64,000 nt of DNA from Bacillota bacterium (GTDB taxonomy: Bacteria > Bacillota > Clostridia > Lachnospirales > Lachnospiraceae): the NCBI GenBank assembly GCA_023436225.1, contig JAEZKA010000098.1, positions 6,895 through 70,894 of the forward strand, given 5' to 3'. Below the pieces are notes generated by a model. The model ran no database searches. It was not told the DNA's origin and worked only from the letters and a program-made list of their open reading frames with translations. This document shows positions 7,220-14,814 of the stretch, one piece after another. Within the stretch, counting starts at the first letter, position 1. Each line of letters starts with the position of its first letter. The translations under genes were made by a program, and so were the position numbers.

Positions 7220-8992
7220 CTATAATGCGTTCTTTGCTGCTTTTACCCTGGCGGCAAGGTTTCTTCCGGCTGGGCAGGAATAGCTGCAGCTGCCACAGTT
7301 GATGCATTCATTGATATAAAACTTCTCCGTCTCTTCTACCCTGCCAAGATCCACGAGATCAGCAATCAGATTAACCTTTAGACCGCTAGGGCAGCTCTTT
7401 ATACAATTACCGCATTTAGAGCATTGGGGTGATTCCTTATAGGACGGGTAAGTTCCGGTTGCGATCCAGTTCACCGTCTGATCAACAACAGCATCTTCCT
7501 CCGTCAGATAAGCCTGCATCATACCTCCTCCGGCAAAGATATTGACCGTACCGGGACATACAATGTCCATGATCTCCCTAAGCTTCATCCCCAGCCTAAC
7601 ACGTACAACCTCTGCTGTCCTTCCTCTTAAGTCTGCAACCGTGAGTATTCTTGTGTCAGCTGCCTGCTTTTGATATACCGACTGATAGATTGCATAAACT
7701 GTCTGCACATTGAGAACCAGAATCCCTTGAGCTGCTGGAATTTGTTTCTTCCCCAGTCGAATACCCAATATCTCTGAAATCAATATTCTCTCTGCTCCCA
7801 TAGGATATAGATCCTTAACCTGGTACAGCTTTATGTATTCGGAATAACTTAAGTCCTGTATATCTTTCGCCGCAAGATAAATACCCTTAAAATCGATACA
7901 GCTGGCAATCAAATCAATTCCCATCTGTATTTCCTTTGCATAATTGCGTAATAACCAAGCATCATGTATTAATCCCGGGTCACACTCGACTCCATTGATT
8001 ATAAAGTATTTCTCTTCTTTTGAAGTCAGGATCGCCTGGAACTTACGACTGGTCGGAAATGCTGCTCCGCCCATTCCGAAGATTTCACTTTCTTTGATTC
8101 GATTTAGAATATCTGTTGCTGAAAGTCTGTCAATTGCTAACTCTTCGGAAGGCATCAAAGTCTTAGTATTCGTTAAATCAATCAGCTTCTTCTCATAGCT
8201 CTTCGCTGCTACCGCCTTCTCAATTTTTATTCTGGCCTTCTGACCATCTCTGCTCCTCTCTGCCGCCGACTCGATTACTGCGCTAAATAGATTCAAGAAC
8301 AGGATACCGATCGGAATTGAAATCGGTGAGACCTCAAAAATGATACCTCCGAAACCCGCCAGAAAACCCGTTGCAATTCCGGCAATTCTGTTTCTTGTGA
8401 CAGTAACCGGATCTGTCATAATGATGCATCCCCAGAATAGAACTCCATATGTTAGAATGCTCCATAACGACAGCTCCTGATGAAGGTATAGCCCTGACAG
8501 CATTCCTACGATATAACCCAATGAAGCAAAAGGACGTACCCTTAAAAACAGTAGTCCAAGTACAATTGCTGGCAGTAAAAATAACGACCTTTCAAATTGC
8601 GGAAAAGATAGATCAAACATCAGCATCACAGGCAGCAAGCCAACCAGTGCTGGATTAAGAATATTCTTTCCCGTCCCTCCCCATAGGTGTTTACCTATTA
8701 TCAGGGCAATAAGAATCCCTAAGAGCTGTCCCCATAAGGGAACTCCTACGGTTAACAAACTAATAATAGCCGCTGTCACCGCACCAGAGGCACAGCACCA
8801 TAGTTTTTTATAATGAATGAAGCTAAACAGAAGATCAATCAAACCACCGAAGGCCACAAGTAAAATAAAGCGCAGTATCCCTATCGGTTCGTCGATCCAT
8901 AATGGTAGATGATAAAGAGCTAATATTATTAATACATCCAACAGCATATGCTCGTTTGATCTTCGTACTCGAAGCATCGGAAATGTTGTCAT
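7220..8992 (-). CDS. RnfD-like / RnfC-like fusion, membrane electron-transfer protein
   Basis: Residues about 1-245 are a polytopic membrane domain of the NqrB/RnfD type, with KHLWGGTGKNILNPALVG (101-118) and IMTDPVTVTRNR. Residues about 290-590 match RnfC: the glycine-rich GMGGAAFPT at 306-314 and two ferredoxin-type clusters CSKCGNCIKSCP (524-535) and CINCGSCSYSCP (563-574). RnfC normally takes electrons from or passes them to NADH, and RnfD is a membrane flavoprotein. The fusion is unusual, and the S/T-G-A-T flavin-attachment motif expected downstream of NPA in RnfD is not seen; that stretch is shortened. No other rnf genes flank it. The start ATG abuts the stop of the CoA-binding gene. 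Electron partner and ion coupling are unknown. Confidence 0.85.
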   Translation of the reverse strand: MTTFPMLRVRRSNEHMLLDVLIILALYHLPLWIDEPIGILRFILLVAFGGLIDLLFSFIHYKKLWCCASGAVTAAIISLLTVGVPLWGQLLGILIALIIGKHLWGGTGKNILNPALVGLLPVMLMFDLSFPQFERSLFLLPAIVLGLLFLRVRPFASLGYIVGMLSGLYLHQELSLWSILTYGVLFWGCIIMTDPVTVTRNRIAGIATGFLAGFGGIIFEVSPISIPIGILFLNLFSAVIESAAERSRDGQKARIKIEKAVAAKSYEKKLIDLTNTKTLMPSEELAIDRLSATDILNRIKESEIFGMGGAAFPTSRKFQAILTSKEEKYFIINGVECDPGLIHDAWLLRNYAKEIQMGIDLIASCIDFKGIYLAAKDIQDLSYSEYIKLYQVKDLYPMGAERILISEILGIRLGKKQIPAAQGILVLNVQTVYAIYQSVYQKQAADTRILTVADLRGRTAEVVRVRLGMKLREIMDIVCPGTVNIFAGGGMMQAYLTEEDAVVDQTVNWIATGTYPSYKESPQCSKCGNCIKSCPSGLKVNLIADLVDLGRVEETEKFYINECINCGSCSYSCPAGRNLAARVKAAKNAL

Positions 8993-9409
8993 TTATCTTA
9001 CCCCTGCTACAAAGGCATGGAACTTGTGAAGACCTTTTCCATATAACATCAATGGACATCCAACGGTTGCCTCCACACCAGCATTGGCACATATACCTAA
9101 GGTCTCCGAATCCGCTACACGAAACAGGATCCGCTGTACTCCCTTATCAATCAATTCTTTCACTGCCTTAGCTGCATTGCTCTTATTCAGAAGTACAAAG
9201 GCAGATTTTGGTATTACAGGCAGTTCCTCCAGTTTTTTATATACCTTTACATCATACGTGGCATTTTCCTTCTTATTATATGGATAGACCCTCATTTGAT
9301 TATTAATAAATGCCTTATAGACTTCCTTTGAATAGGCATTATCTCTTGAAGAATACCCGACAAAGAGAATATCCTTGTCCTTAAAAAAATCCTTATACAA
9401 CTTAGCCAT
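8993..9409 (-). CDS. Small CoA-binding-domain (Rossmann-fold) protein
   Basis: About 138 residues matching the CoA_binding/YccU-type fold, with VGYSSRDNAYSKEVYKAF near the N-terminus and a C-terminal CPLMLYGKGLHKFH. ATG 9409 is supported by GGAGG 7 bases upstream; the frame itself runs to 9451. The stop touches the start of the RnfD-RnfC fusion, so the two are almost certainly co-translated and may act together, perhaps in redox sensing. Family members bind CoA or nucleotide-type ligands but mostly lack a known role. Confidence 0.8.
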   Translation of the reverse strand: MAKLYKDFFKDKDILFVGYSSRDNAYSKEVYKAFINNQMRVYPYNKKENATYDVKVYKKLEELPVIPKSAFVLLNKSNAAKAVKELIDKGVQRILFRVADSETLGICANAGVEATVGCPLMLYGKGLHKFHAFVAGVR

Positions 9410-9597
9410 ATTAATTCCTCCACTCATATGTAATAATAACCCATTATACACTTAATCTTTAATTCTGTCTATTATTTCCACCATAATGTCATATATTTTC
9501 CAACAAGCAGGGCTCCTGTTTTCAGACTCCACTCCCGTTACACCTTTAGCATCCGTAAAAAGCATTCAAAAGCCATACATTAATAAATATATATTTG

Positions 9598-9626
9598 TTG
9601 ACATATCTTATAAACTATATTATTAT
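9598..9626 (+). promoter_or_regulatory. Promoter of the DUF2087 regulator pair
   Basis: TTGACA (9598-9603), a 17-base spacer and TATTAT (9621-9626) make a near-consensus vegetative promoter, about 37 bases before the chosen start at 9663. Confidence 0.8.
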
Positions 9627-9662
9627 TTGTTTATAATTACAGCAAACAATTCGGAGGTAATA

Positions 9663-10415
9663 ATGAATATGGAATTTGATAAGTACCCTATTGATGATAT
9701 AAAACATGGCTATTGCTACCAAGAAGAGACAAAATCTTATCATTGTCTTCTCTGCAACAAGGTATTTGAGACAGGTGAGATTTTTCGATATGGAGAACGA
9801 TATTTTGACGCTTCTAAAGCAGTCGAACATCATATAAAGCAGGACCATGGCGGTGTCTTTCACCAATTACTTGATACAGAAAGTAAATACAATACGATAA
9901 CAGATAAGCAGAAGGAATTATTAGAATTATTACAGCTCGGTTTGTCCGATCAGACGATTGCTGGGAAGCTGGGCATCTCAGCCTCTACCGTAAGACATCA
10001 TAAATTCAGTTTTCGTGAGAAGGCAAAGCAGGCCAAGTTATTTCTGGCACTTTATGAGCTGGCACAGGAGACACCACCAAATGACAAGGACTGTCTGATA
10101 CCCATTCATGAAGGGGCTAAGATGGTAGACGAACGCTATATTACCACTAAGGAGGAACAAGAAAAGATACTTGCAACTGTATTTCAAAGCCTCAGTCCGC
10201 TAAAGCTGAGGGTCTTTCCCGCCAAGGAGAAAAAGAAGATTGTAGCTCTTCAAAGAATTGTTGAGCAATTTGAAAGAGGAAAAATCTATCCCGAAAATCA
10301 AGTTAACCAGACACTGAAGGATATCTATGATGATTTTCCAACTCTGCGTAGATATCTAATCGAATACGGATTTCTGGACCGCTCAAAGGATTGTCATAAT
10401 TACTGGGTGAAATAA
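9663..10415 (+). CDS. Transcriptional regulator with zinc-finger-like N-terminus, LuxR-type HTH and DUF2087 domain
   Basis: Residues about 15-70 contain CLLC and a later HHIKQDH pair that could form a zinc site. A LuxR-type helix-turn-helix follows at about 80-125 (LLELLQLGLSDQTIAGKLGI then STVRHH), and the last 80 residues are a DUF2087 domain (LRVFPAKEKKKI to LRRYLIEYGFLDR and NYWVK). GGAGG lies 5 bases before ATG 9663 and a strong promoter is just upstream, so the much earlier in-frame ATG at 9486 is rejected. It is followed 19 bases later by a stand-alone DUF2087 protein. The signal and targets are unknown. Confidence 0.85.
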   Translation: MNMEFDKYPIDDIKHGYCYQEETKSYHCLLCNKVFETGEIFRYGERYFDASKAVEHHIKQDHGGVFHQLLDTESKYNTITDKQKELLELLQLGLSDQTIAGKLGISASTVRHHKFSFREKAKQAKLFLALYELAQETPPNDKDCLIPIHEGAKMVDERYITTKEEQEKILATVFQSLSPLKLRVFPAKEKKKIVALQRIVEQFERGKIYPENQVNQTLKDIYDDFPTLRRYLIEYGFLDRSKDCHNYWVK

Positions 10416-10434
10416 TAAGAAAGGCGATATTGAT

Positions 10435-10737
10435 ATGAATAAGATGGAGTTATTTTTAGAAATAAGTAAATTTCAGGATCAAGAAGGTAGGCTAACCCTG
10501 TTTCCTGCTAAAAGACGGAATAAATTAATCTCCTTATACTATCTTGCAACTAAGTTTGAACCGGATATTATCTATACTGAGAAACAAATCAACGACATAA
10601 TTGAAGCCAATCATACCTTTCAGGACAAATGGCTACTACGAAGAGAGTTGGTTAATGTCGGCCTTCTCTGCCGCTTAACAGACGGCTCTCAGTATTGGTT
10701 GTCCAAAGAAGCACCAAGGATAGAGGATCTATTATAA
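10435..10737 (+). CDS. Stand-alone DUF2087 domain protein
   Basis: This 100-residue protein is essentially one DUF2087 domain: LTLFPAKRRNKLISLYYL, then IYTEKQIN, LLRRELVNVGLL and a YWLS ending. It aligns by eye with the C-terminus of the preceding regulator, so the pair probably arose by duplication and loss of the helix-turn-helix. AAAGGCG precedes the ATG. The two genes should be co-transcribed. The domain's biochemical role is not known to me. Confidence 0.8.
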   Translation: MNKMELFLEISKFQDQEGRLTLFPAKRRNKLISLYYLATKFEPDIIYTEKQINDIIEANHTFQDKWLLRRELVNVGLLCRLTDGSQYWLSKEAPRIEDLL

Positions 10738-10763
10738 TAGGAGCTTGCAATTATAAAGTACAA

Positions 10764-10812
10764 AAGACTCTCCTCAGGACAGCTTTCCACAGCTGGTCAA
10801 AGGGAGAGTCTT
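10764..10812. terminator. Terminator between convergent genes
   Basis: A 10-bp stem (10764-10773 with 10803-10812) lies after the DUF2087 gene stop and overlaps the last bases of the convergent ATPase gene ending at 10811. Short T-rich sequence follows on the plus strand. It probably serves both directions. Confidence 0.5.
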
Positions 10813-12319
10813 ATTCTCTTTGCAATCTCTGGTTCGTGCTTCGTACCTGGATTGCAGTAATCTCCTCTACTGTCGTTTGATTCGTCGGCAGATCGCAGAC
10901 CAGGGTCTTATCTGATAATACAGCAACCCGGTCGCAGATGCCCATAATCTCGTCAATATCCGAGGAAATATAGATGATACATGCCTTTTTTTTAGCCATA
11001 TCATTCAAAAAATTATAGATATCAATCTTACTGGCTAGGTCAATCCCCCTTGTTGGTTCATCCAAAATAAATACCTTTGCTCGGTTCATCAACCATTTTG
11101 CGAAGATTGCCTTCTGTAGACTTCCCTCACTATAGGCTAATATACTATTACTCCGCAGCAACGGAATATTAATTTTTGTAATATAGTCCACTGCTGTTTG
11201 CTTCATGAAATAGGAATTGATGATATGATTTTTCGTGAAACGATGCAGGGATGGAAATGCAACATTCTCATTTGTATCCAGTTCTTGAAAGATCGAATCC
11301 TCGTATCGATTCTCAGGTAGCAATGCTATATGGTTACGGATTGCAATACCAGGATTTTTAAGCTGTATTGGCTTTCCGTTCATGCTGATCTGTCCCTCGT
11401 ATTTGATTGCACCGAATAGGCAATTGGCAAGCAGTGTCCTACCGGAGCCGGCAAGACCGGTTATTCCCAATATTTCGCCCTCTCTTAACTGAAAGCTAAT
11501 ATCTCTAAGCTTATCCTCGAAGCCTAATCCCGATACTGTAAAAAGCACCTTTCCCTTCTTCAGTTTCATCTTTGGATAACGCTCTTTGTATTTGGTTCCC
11601 ACCAGCATATGTAGAATCTCATCCTCCGATGACTCGTTGATGAGCTTTGTACCAACTAGAGTACCATCCTTTATGATAGAGATGCGATCACCGATGGTCA
11701 TGGTATCATCAATACGATGTGTGATATAAAAGACACCGGCACCACGATCCTTAATGCGTTTGACAATACGATAAAGAAGTTCTCTCTCGCTCGGGTTCAG
11801 TGCAGCGGAGGGCTCATCCAGAAGAACTACCTTCGCCTCTGAGATATAAGCCTTGCAAAATTCTATCATTTGTCGTTGTGCCAGCCCTAACGTCCGCACC
11901 GTATCCGAAGATCGAATCGGCAGCTGTAATTCATCGATCAATTTCTGGAACTGGCTATTCAGCTTCTCAAAATCAATGGTCTGAAGAACCTTATTCTTAT
12001 AAGGCAGATTATGAAAATACAAATTTTCCGCTATACTCAAATTATCTAGTAGCGTCGTATGCTGTTGGATGAATATGAGTTCATTGGAGGAAAAAAATGA
12101 AAGACTTTTCGGCTTGACGAGTTGCCCTTCAAAATAAATCTCTCCAGAATCCGGTTGTATCATACCGCTGATCATCTCCATCAGTATGCTTTTACCGGAA
12201 CCATTCTCTCCCATAATCATATGCACTTCACCGGGGTATAACGAAATATTAATATCGTTCATTTTGAAATTCGAGATTTCAAAGTTGATATTCTTAAGTT
12301 CAAGCAATGGATTGCTCAC
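10811..12319 (-). CDS. Twin-domain sugar-type ABC ATPase with degenerate signature motifs
   Basis: The 502-residue protein has the RbsA/MglA layout of two fused nucleotide-binding domains. Domain 1 has Walker A GENGSGKS and Walker B VVLLDEPSAAL; domain 2 has GLAGSGRT and FILDEPTRGID. Both ABC signatures depart from the family: LGLAQ stands where LSxGQ is usual, and YSEGSLQK where LSGGNQQK is usual. The start is GTG 12319, with AGGAGG 7 bases upstream. The gene sits 20 bp behind a DeoR-type regulator and has no permease or binding protein on its strand. It may be an alternative ATPase for the divergent importer or a regulatory, non-transport paralogue. Which of these holds cannot be read from sequence. 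Confidence 0.85.
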   Translation of the reverse strand: MSNPLLELKNINFEISNFKMNDINISLYPGEVHMIMGENGSGKSILMEMISGMIQPDSGEIYFEGQLVKPKSLSFFSSNELIFIQQHTTLLDNLSIAENLYFHNLPYKNKVLQTIDFEKLNSQFQKLIDELQLPIRSSDTVRTLGLAQRQMIEFCKAYISEAKVVLLDEPSAALNPSERELLYRIVKRIKDRGAGVFYITHRIDDTMTIGDRISIIKDGTLVGTKLINESSEDEILHMLVGTKYKERYPKMKLKKGKVLFTVSGLGFEDKLRDISFQLREGEILGITGLAGSGRTLLANCLFGAIKYEGQISMNGKPIQLKNPGIAIRNHIALLPENRYEDSIFQELDTNENVAFPSLHRFTKNHIINSYFMKQTAVDYITKINIPLLRSNSILAYSEGSLQKAIFAKWLMNRAKVFILDEPTRGIDLASKIDIYNFLNDMAKKKACIIYISSDIDEIMGICDRVAVLSDKTLVCDLPTNQTTVEEITAIQVRSTNQRLQRE

Positions 12320-12339
12320 TTGGGACCCTCCTGATAATG

Positions 12340-13113
12340 CTAATTTTCATACACATCGATTGAAGTAAAAAGGGGAATATTATTATCATATATATACTTT
12401 TTGTGCCTGTCCTCCAGATTGGAATCAGTAAGAATTCGGTTAGCAATATTCAAGTTTCCTACCCGGTAAAGGGATTTCGATCCAAAGAATTTTGAAAGAC
12501 ATACTACGGTAACAGCTTCCGCCAGTTTGATTGAATGTTGAATTAACGTGGCTTTCTTTGTACTGGATACCGTTATGCCAACTGTTTCACTCAGTCCGTC
12601 GATTTCAATAAAAATATGGTTAAATGAAAAATTTCTAAGATTATCAATTGTCATCTGACCGTAAACAGCACTCTCCTCCAAGTCACCACCCAGAAGAATC
12701 AGATTGTTGGTTGTAGAATGGGCGAAGGCGGAGGCTACGGAAAGATCATTGGTTACTATGGTAAGATTATTGCGGCCGGTTAGGGCTTTCGCGATGTAAG
12801 AATTTACCGGTCCACTGGTGAGCATAATCGCATCTCCGTCATTCACTAGATGAAATGCGGTATCTGCAATCTCTTGATATAATAGAATGTTTTTAATTTC
12901 TTCATTTTCTTCCCACACTGATTCATCTACATAGTCCATCAAAACTGCACCGCCATGGGTACGCTTTAAAAAGCCTTCATTCTCAAGCTTTTCCAGATCA
13001 CGGCGTACTGTAACCTCTGTAACGTTGAGAAGCTCACTCAGCTTTGCGACAGATACTTTTTGGTCTTTAATCAGGTAGTTTTTTATGATGCGTATTCGTT
13101 CTATAGCAAACAT
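12340..13113 (-). CDS. DeoR/GlpR-family transcriptional regulator
   Basis: Residues about 1-57 form the DeoR-type winged helix (SVAKLSELLNVTEVTVRRDL, then LENEGFLKRTHGGAVL). The rest resembles the DeoR C-terminal sensor fold, with LTSGPVNSYIAKAL and LLGGDLEESAVYG, which bind sugar phosphates in this family. It is divergent from a monosaccharide importer operon, and the gap carries repeated ACGA half-sites, so it most likely represses that operon and its own. The site before ATG 13113 is weak (GGGATA). Confidence 0.88.
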   Translation of the reverse strand: MFAIERIRIIKNYLIKDQKVSVAKLSELLNVTEVTVRRDLEKLENEGFLKRTHGGAVLMDYVDESVWEENEEIKNILLYQEIADTAFHLVNDGDAIMLTSGPVNSYIAKALTGRNNLTIVTNDLSVASAFAHSTTNNLILLGGDLEESAVYGQMTIDNLRNFSFNHIFIEIDGLSETVGITVSSTKKATLIQHSIKLAEAVTVVCLSKFFGSKSLYRVGNLNIANRILTDSNLEDRHKKYIYDNNIPLFTSIDVYEN

Positions 13114-13210
13114 GTTTTTATCCCATCTTTAATTAATATCAAATTCTTAGACCGTCATATTTAGGGTGTTTCTAAAAATATCATACACGATTCCATGTAA
13201 AAAAACAATA

Positions 13211-13279
13211 ACGAAAAGCTCCCTGTTCAAAACGAACACAAACGAAAATGCAAATGTTCTTTTTCAAAAAAGTACGAAA
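13211..13279. promoter_or_regulatory. Cluster of ACGAAA-type half-sites, upstream group
   Basis: ACGA-containing half-sites begin at 13211, 13232, 13242 and 13274 in an AT-rich 407-bp gap. The spacings of 21 and 10 bases place the first three on one face of the helix. They are candidate operators for the DeoR-type regulator, whose gene starts about 100 bp to the left. Confidence 0.5.
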
Positions 13280-13342
13280 GACTATTAAATTAGAGACTTG
13301 TGAAAGGTGTATAATTTTTTTTCATATTTTAACATTTTATTG

Positions 13343-13371
13343 TTGACATCTATTATATTGGATGATATTAT
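13343..13371 (+). promoter_or_regulatory. Promoter of the monosaccharide ABC importer operon
   Basis: TTGACA (13343-13348), a 17-base spacer and TATTAT (13366-13371). Transcription would start near 13378, leaving a leader of about 140 bases before the binding-protein gene. Confidence 0.75.
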
Positions 13372-13389
13372 TTCTTCATACAAACATAA

Positions 13390-13415
13390 ACGAAATACAA
13401 AACGATCACATTCGA
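13390..13415. promoter_or_regulatory. Second cluster of (A/T)CGA half-sites just downstream of the importer promoter
   Basis: ACGA at 13390 and 13402 and TCGA at 13412 follow the promoter at 10-12 base intervals, within about 40 bases of the likely transcription start. A repressor bound here would block the importer operon, fitting control by the adjacent DeoR-type protein. Confidence 0.5.
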
Positions 13416-13520
13416 AAATAATATAATACATAAGTTAGTCGATTTTTACGATTTGTTATGATGTTAAACTATAGTTCCTCTATAGTAAACATATAAAAAG
13501 GGAAGATAAAGGAGGATTTT

Positions 13521-14711
13521 ATGAAAAGAAATTTAACAGGTTTTAAAAAGGTATTATCACTTGTATTACTCTTTACCATGACTGCAACTCTTCTGCTCGG
13601 ATGTAGCAGCAAGAAGACAGAACCTACTACAGCCACAGAACCTACGAAGGCTGCGGAGACCACAGAAACAGCAGAGACTCCTGAACCTGCTGCTACAGAA
13701 GCTCCGGCTGCTGAGCAGACCGGTGCAGGCAACTATATCGGTATTGCTATGCCGACTCAGTCCAGTGAGCGCTGGATCAAGGACGGAGCAGCAATGAAAG
13801 AAATTCTTGAAGAAAGAGGTTATACTGTAGATCTTCAGTATGCAGAGGATGATATCCCGACTCAGAAATCTCAGATTGAGAATATGATTACCAAGGGCGC
13901 AAAGGTTTTGGTTATCGCGCCGATCGACGGTTCCACACTATCCGATACTCTCGATGCAGCAGCTGCTGGTGGTGTAAAGGTTATCTCCTATGATCGTCTT
14001 CTTGTTAATACCGATGCTATTTCCTATTATGCAACCTTTGACAACAGACGTGTTGGTCAGCTTCAGGCTGAATCACTGGTTGATGGCTTAAAGAAGCTGA
14101 AAGGCGAAGGCCCTTACAACATCGAGCTGTTTGCCGGTTCTCCCGATGATACGAACTCTTTCTATTTCTTCCAGGGTGCTATGGACGTTCTTCAGCCATT
14201 AATTGACGCAGGTACCATCTCCATTCCTTCCGGTCAGGTTAAACAGGAAGAGGTTGGTACACTTCGTTGGGACGGTGCTGTTGCACAGGCTCGTATGGAT
14301 GCCGTTCTTGCAGCAAACTATACAGATGGCAAGACTCTTCATGGTGTATTATCACCCTATGATGGCTTATCCAGAGGTATCTTATCTGCTTTGACTGCAT
14401 TTGGTCTCACCGGTAAGGATCTCCCGGTTGTTACCGGTCAGGATGCAGAAGCTGCTTCCATTAAACTAATTATCTCAGGCGACCAGTATTCCACCATCCT
14501 TAAGGATACCCGCTTACTTGCTGGGGTTGCAGCAAACATGGTAGACGCAGTTCTTTCCGGCAAAGAGCCAGAAATTAACGATACTGAGACATATAATAAT
14601 AATGTTAAGGTAGTTCCTTCTTACCTGCTTGAGCCATTCATTATCACAAAAGAAAATTATCAAGAATTAGTTATGGACTCCGAATATCTAAAACCGGAGG
14701 ATATTAAATAA
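13521..14711 (+). CDS. chvE: Sugar-binding lipoprotein of a multiple-monosaccharide ABC importer (ChvE-like)
   Basis: A signal peptide ends in the lipobox LLGCSS, so the protein is lipid-anchored outside the membrane. A Thr/Glu/Pro/Ala-rich linker (residues about 28-72) leads to a type I periplasmic-binding fold with YIGIAMPTQSSERW, VLVIAPIDGSTL and VISYDRLL, as in ChvE-type proteins for monosaccharides such as xylose, arabinose, galactose or glucose. AAAGGAGG precedes the ATG. It is the first gene of an operon with a twin ATPase and a permease, and a strong hairpin follows it, which would favour higher levels of this protein than of the membrane parts. The preferred sugar is not clear. Confidence 0.9.
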   Translation: MKRNLTGFKKVLSLVLLFTMTATLLLGCSSKKTEPTTATEPTKAAETTETAETPEPAATEAPAAEQTGAGNYIGIAMPTQSSERWIKDGAAMKEILEERGYTVDLQYAEDDIPTQKSQIENMITKGAKVLVIAPIDGSTLSDTLDAAAAGGVKVISYDRLLVNTDAISYYATFDNRRVGQLQAESLVDGLKKLKGEGPYNIELFAGSPDDTNSFYFFQGAMDVLQPLIDAGTISIPSGQVKQEEVGTLRWDGAVAQARMDAVLAANYTDGKTLHGVLSPYDGLSRGILSALTAFGLTGKDLPVVTGQDAEAASIKLIISGDQYSTILKDTRLLAGVAANMVDAVLSGKEPEINDTETYNNNVKVVPSYLLEPFIITKENYQELVMDSEYLKPEDIK

Positions 14712-14731
14712 TTCCAAGTAAGGTTTGATAG

Positions 14732-14772
14732 CCAAAATGTCGGTTAGTTTATGGCACTAACCGACATTTTGG
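14732..14772 (+). promoter_or_regulatory. Intercistronic hairpin between binding-protein and ATPase genes
   Basis: A perfect 17-bp stem (14732-14748 with 14756-14772) and 7-base loop lies 20 bases after the binding-protein stop. No T-run follows, so it is more likely an mRNA-stabilising or partial-termination hairpin than a full terminator. Such structures commonly raise binding-protein output over the membrane components. Confidence 0.75.
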
Positions 14773-14814
14773 TATTAAAGCATAAAGCAGTTCTATAGCT
14801 GAAGGAGTGAAAAG

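Noticed and set aside
9486..9662. N-terminal extension of the DUF2087 regulator
   Set aside because: The strong promoter and GGAGG lie inside it, so translation should start at 9663.
13469..13732. Leftward frame opposite the sugar-binding protein gene
   Set aside because: It is the complement of the Thr/Ala-rich linker coding region and has no signals of its own.
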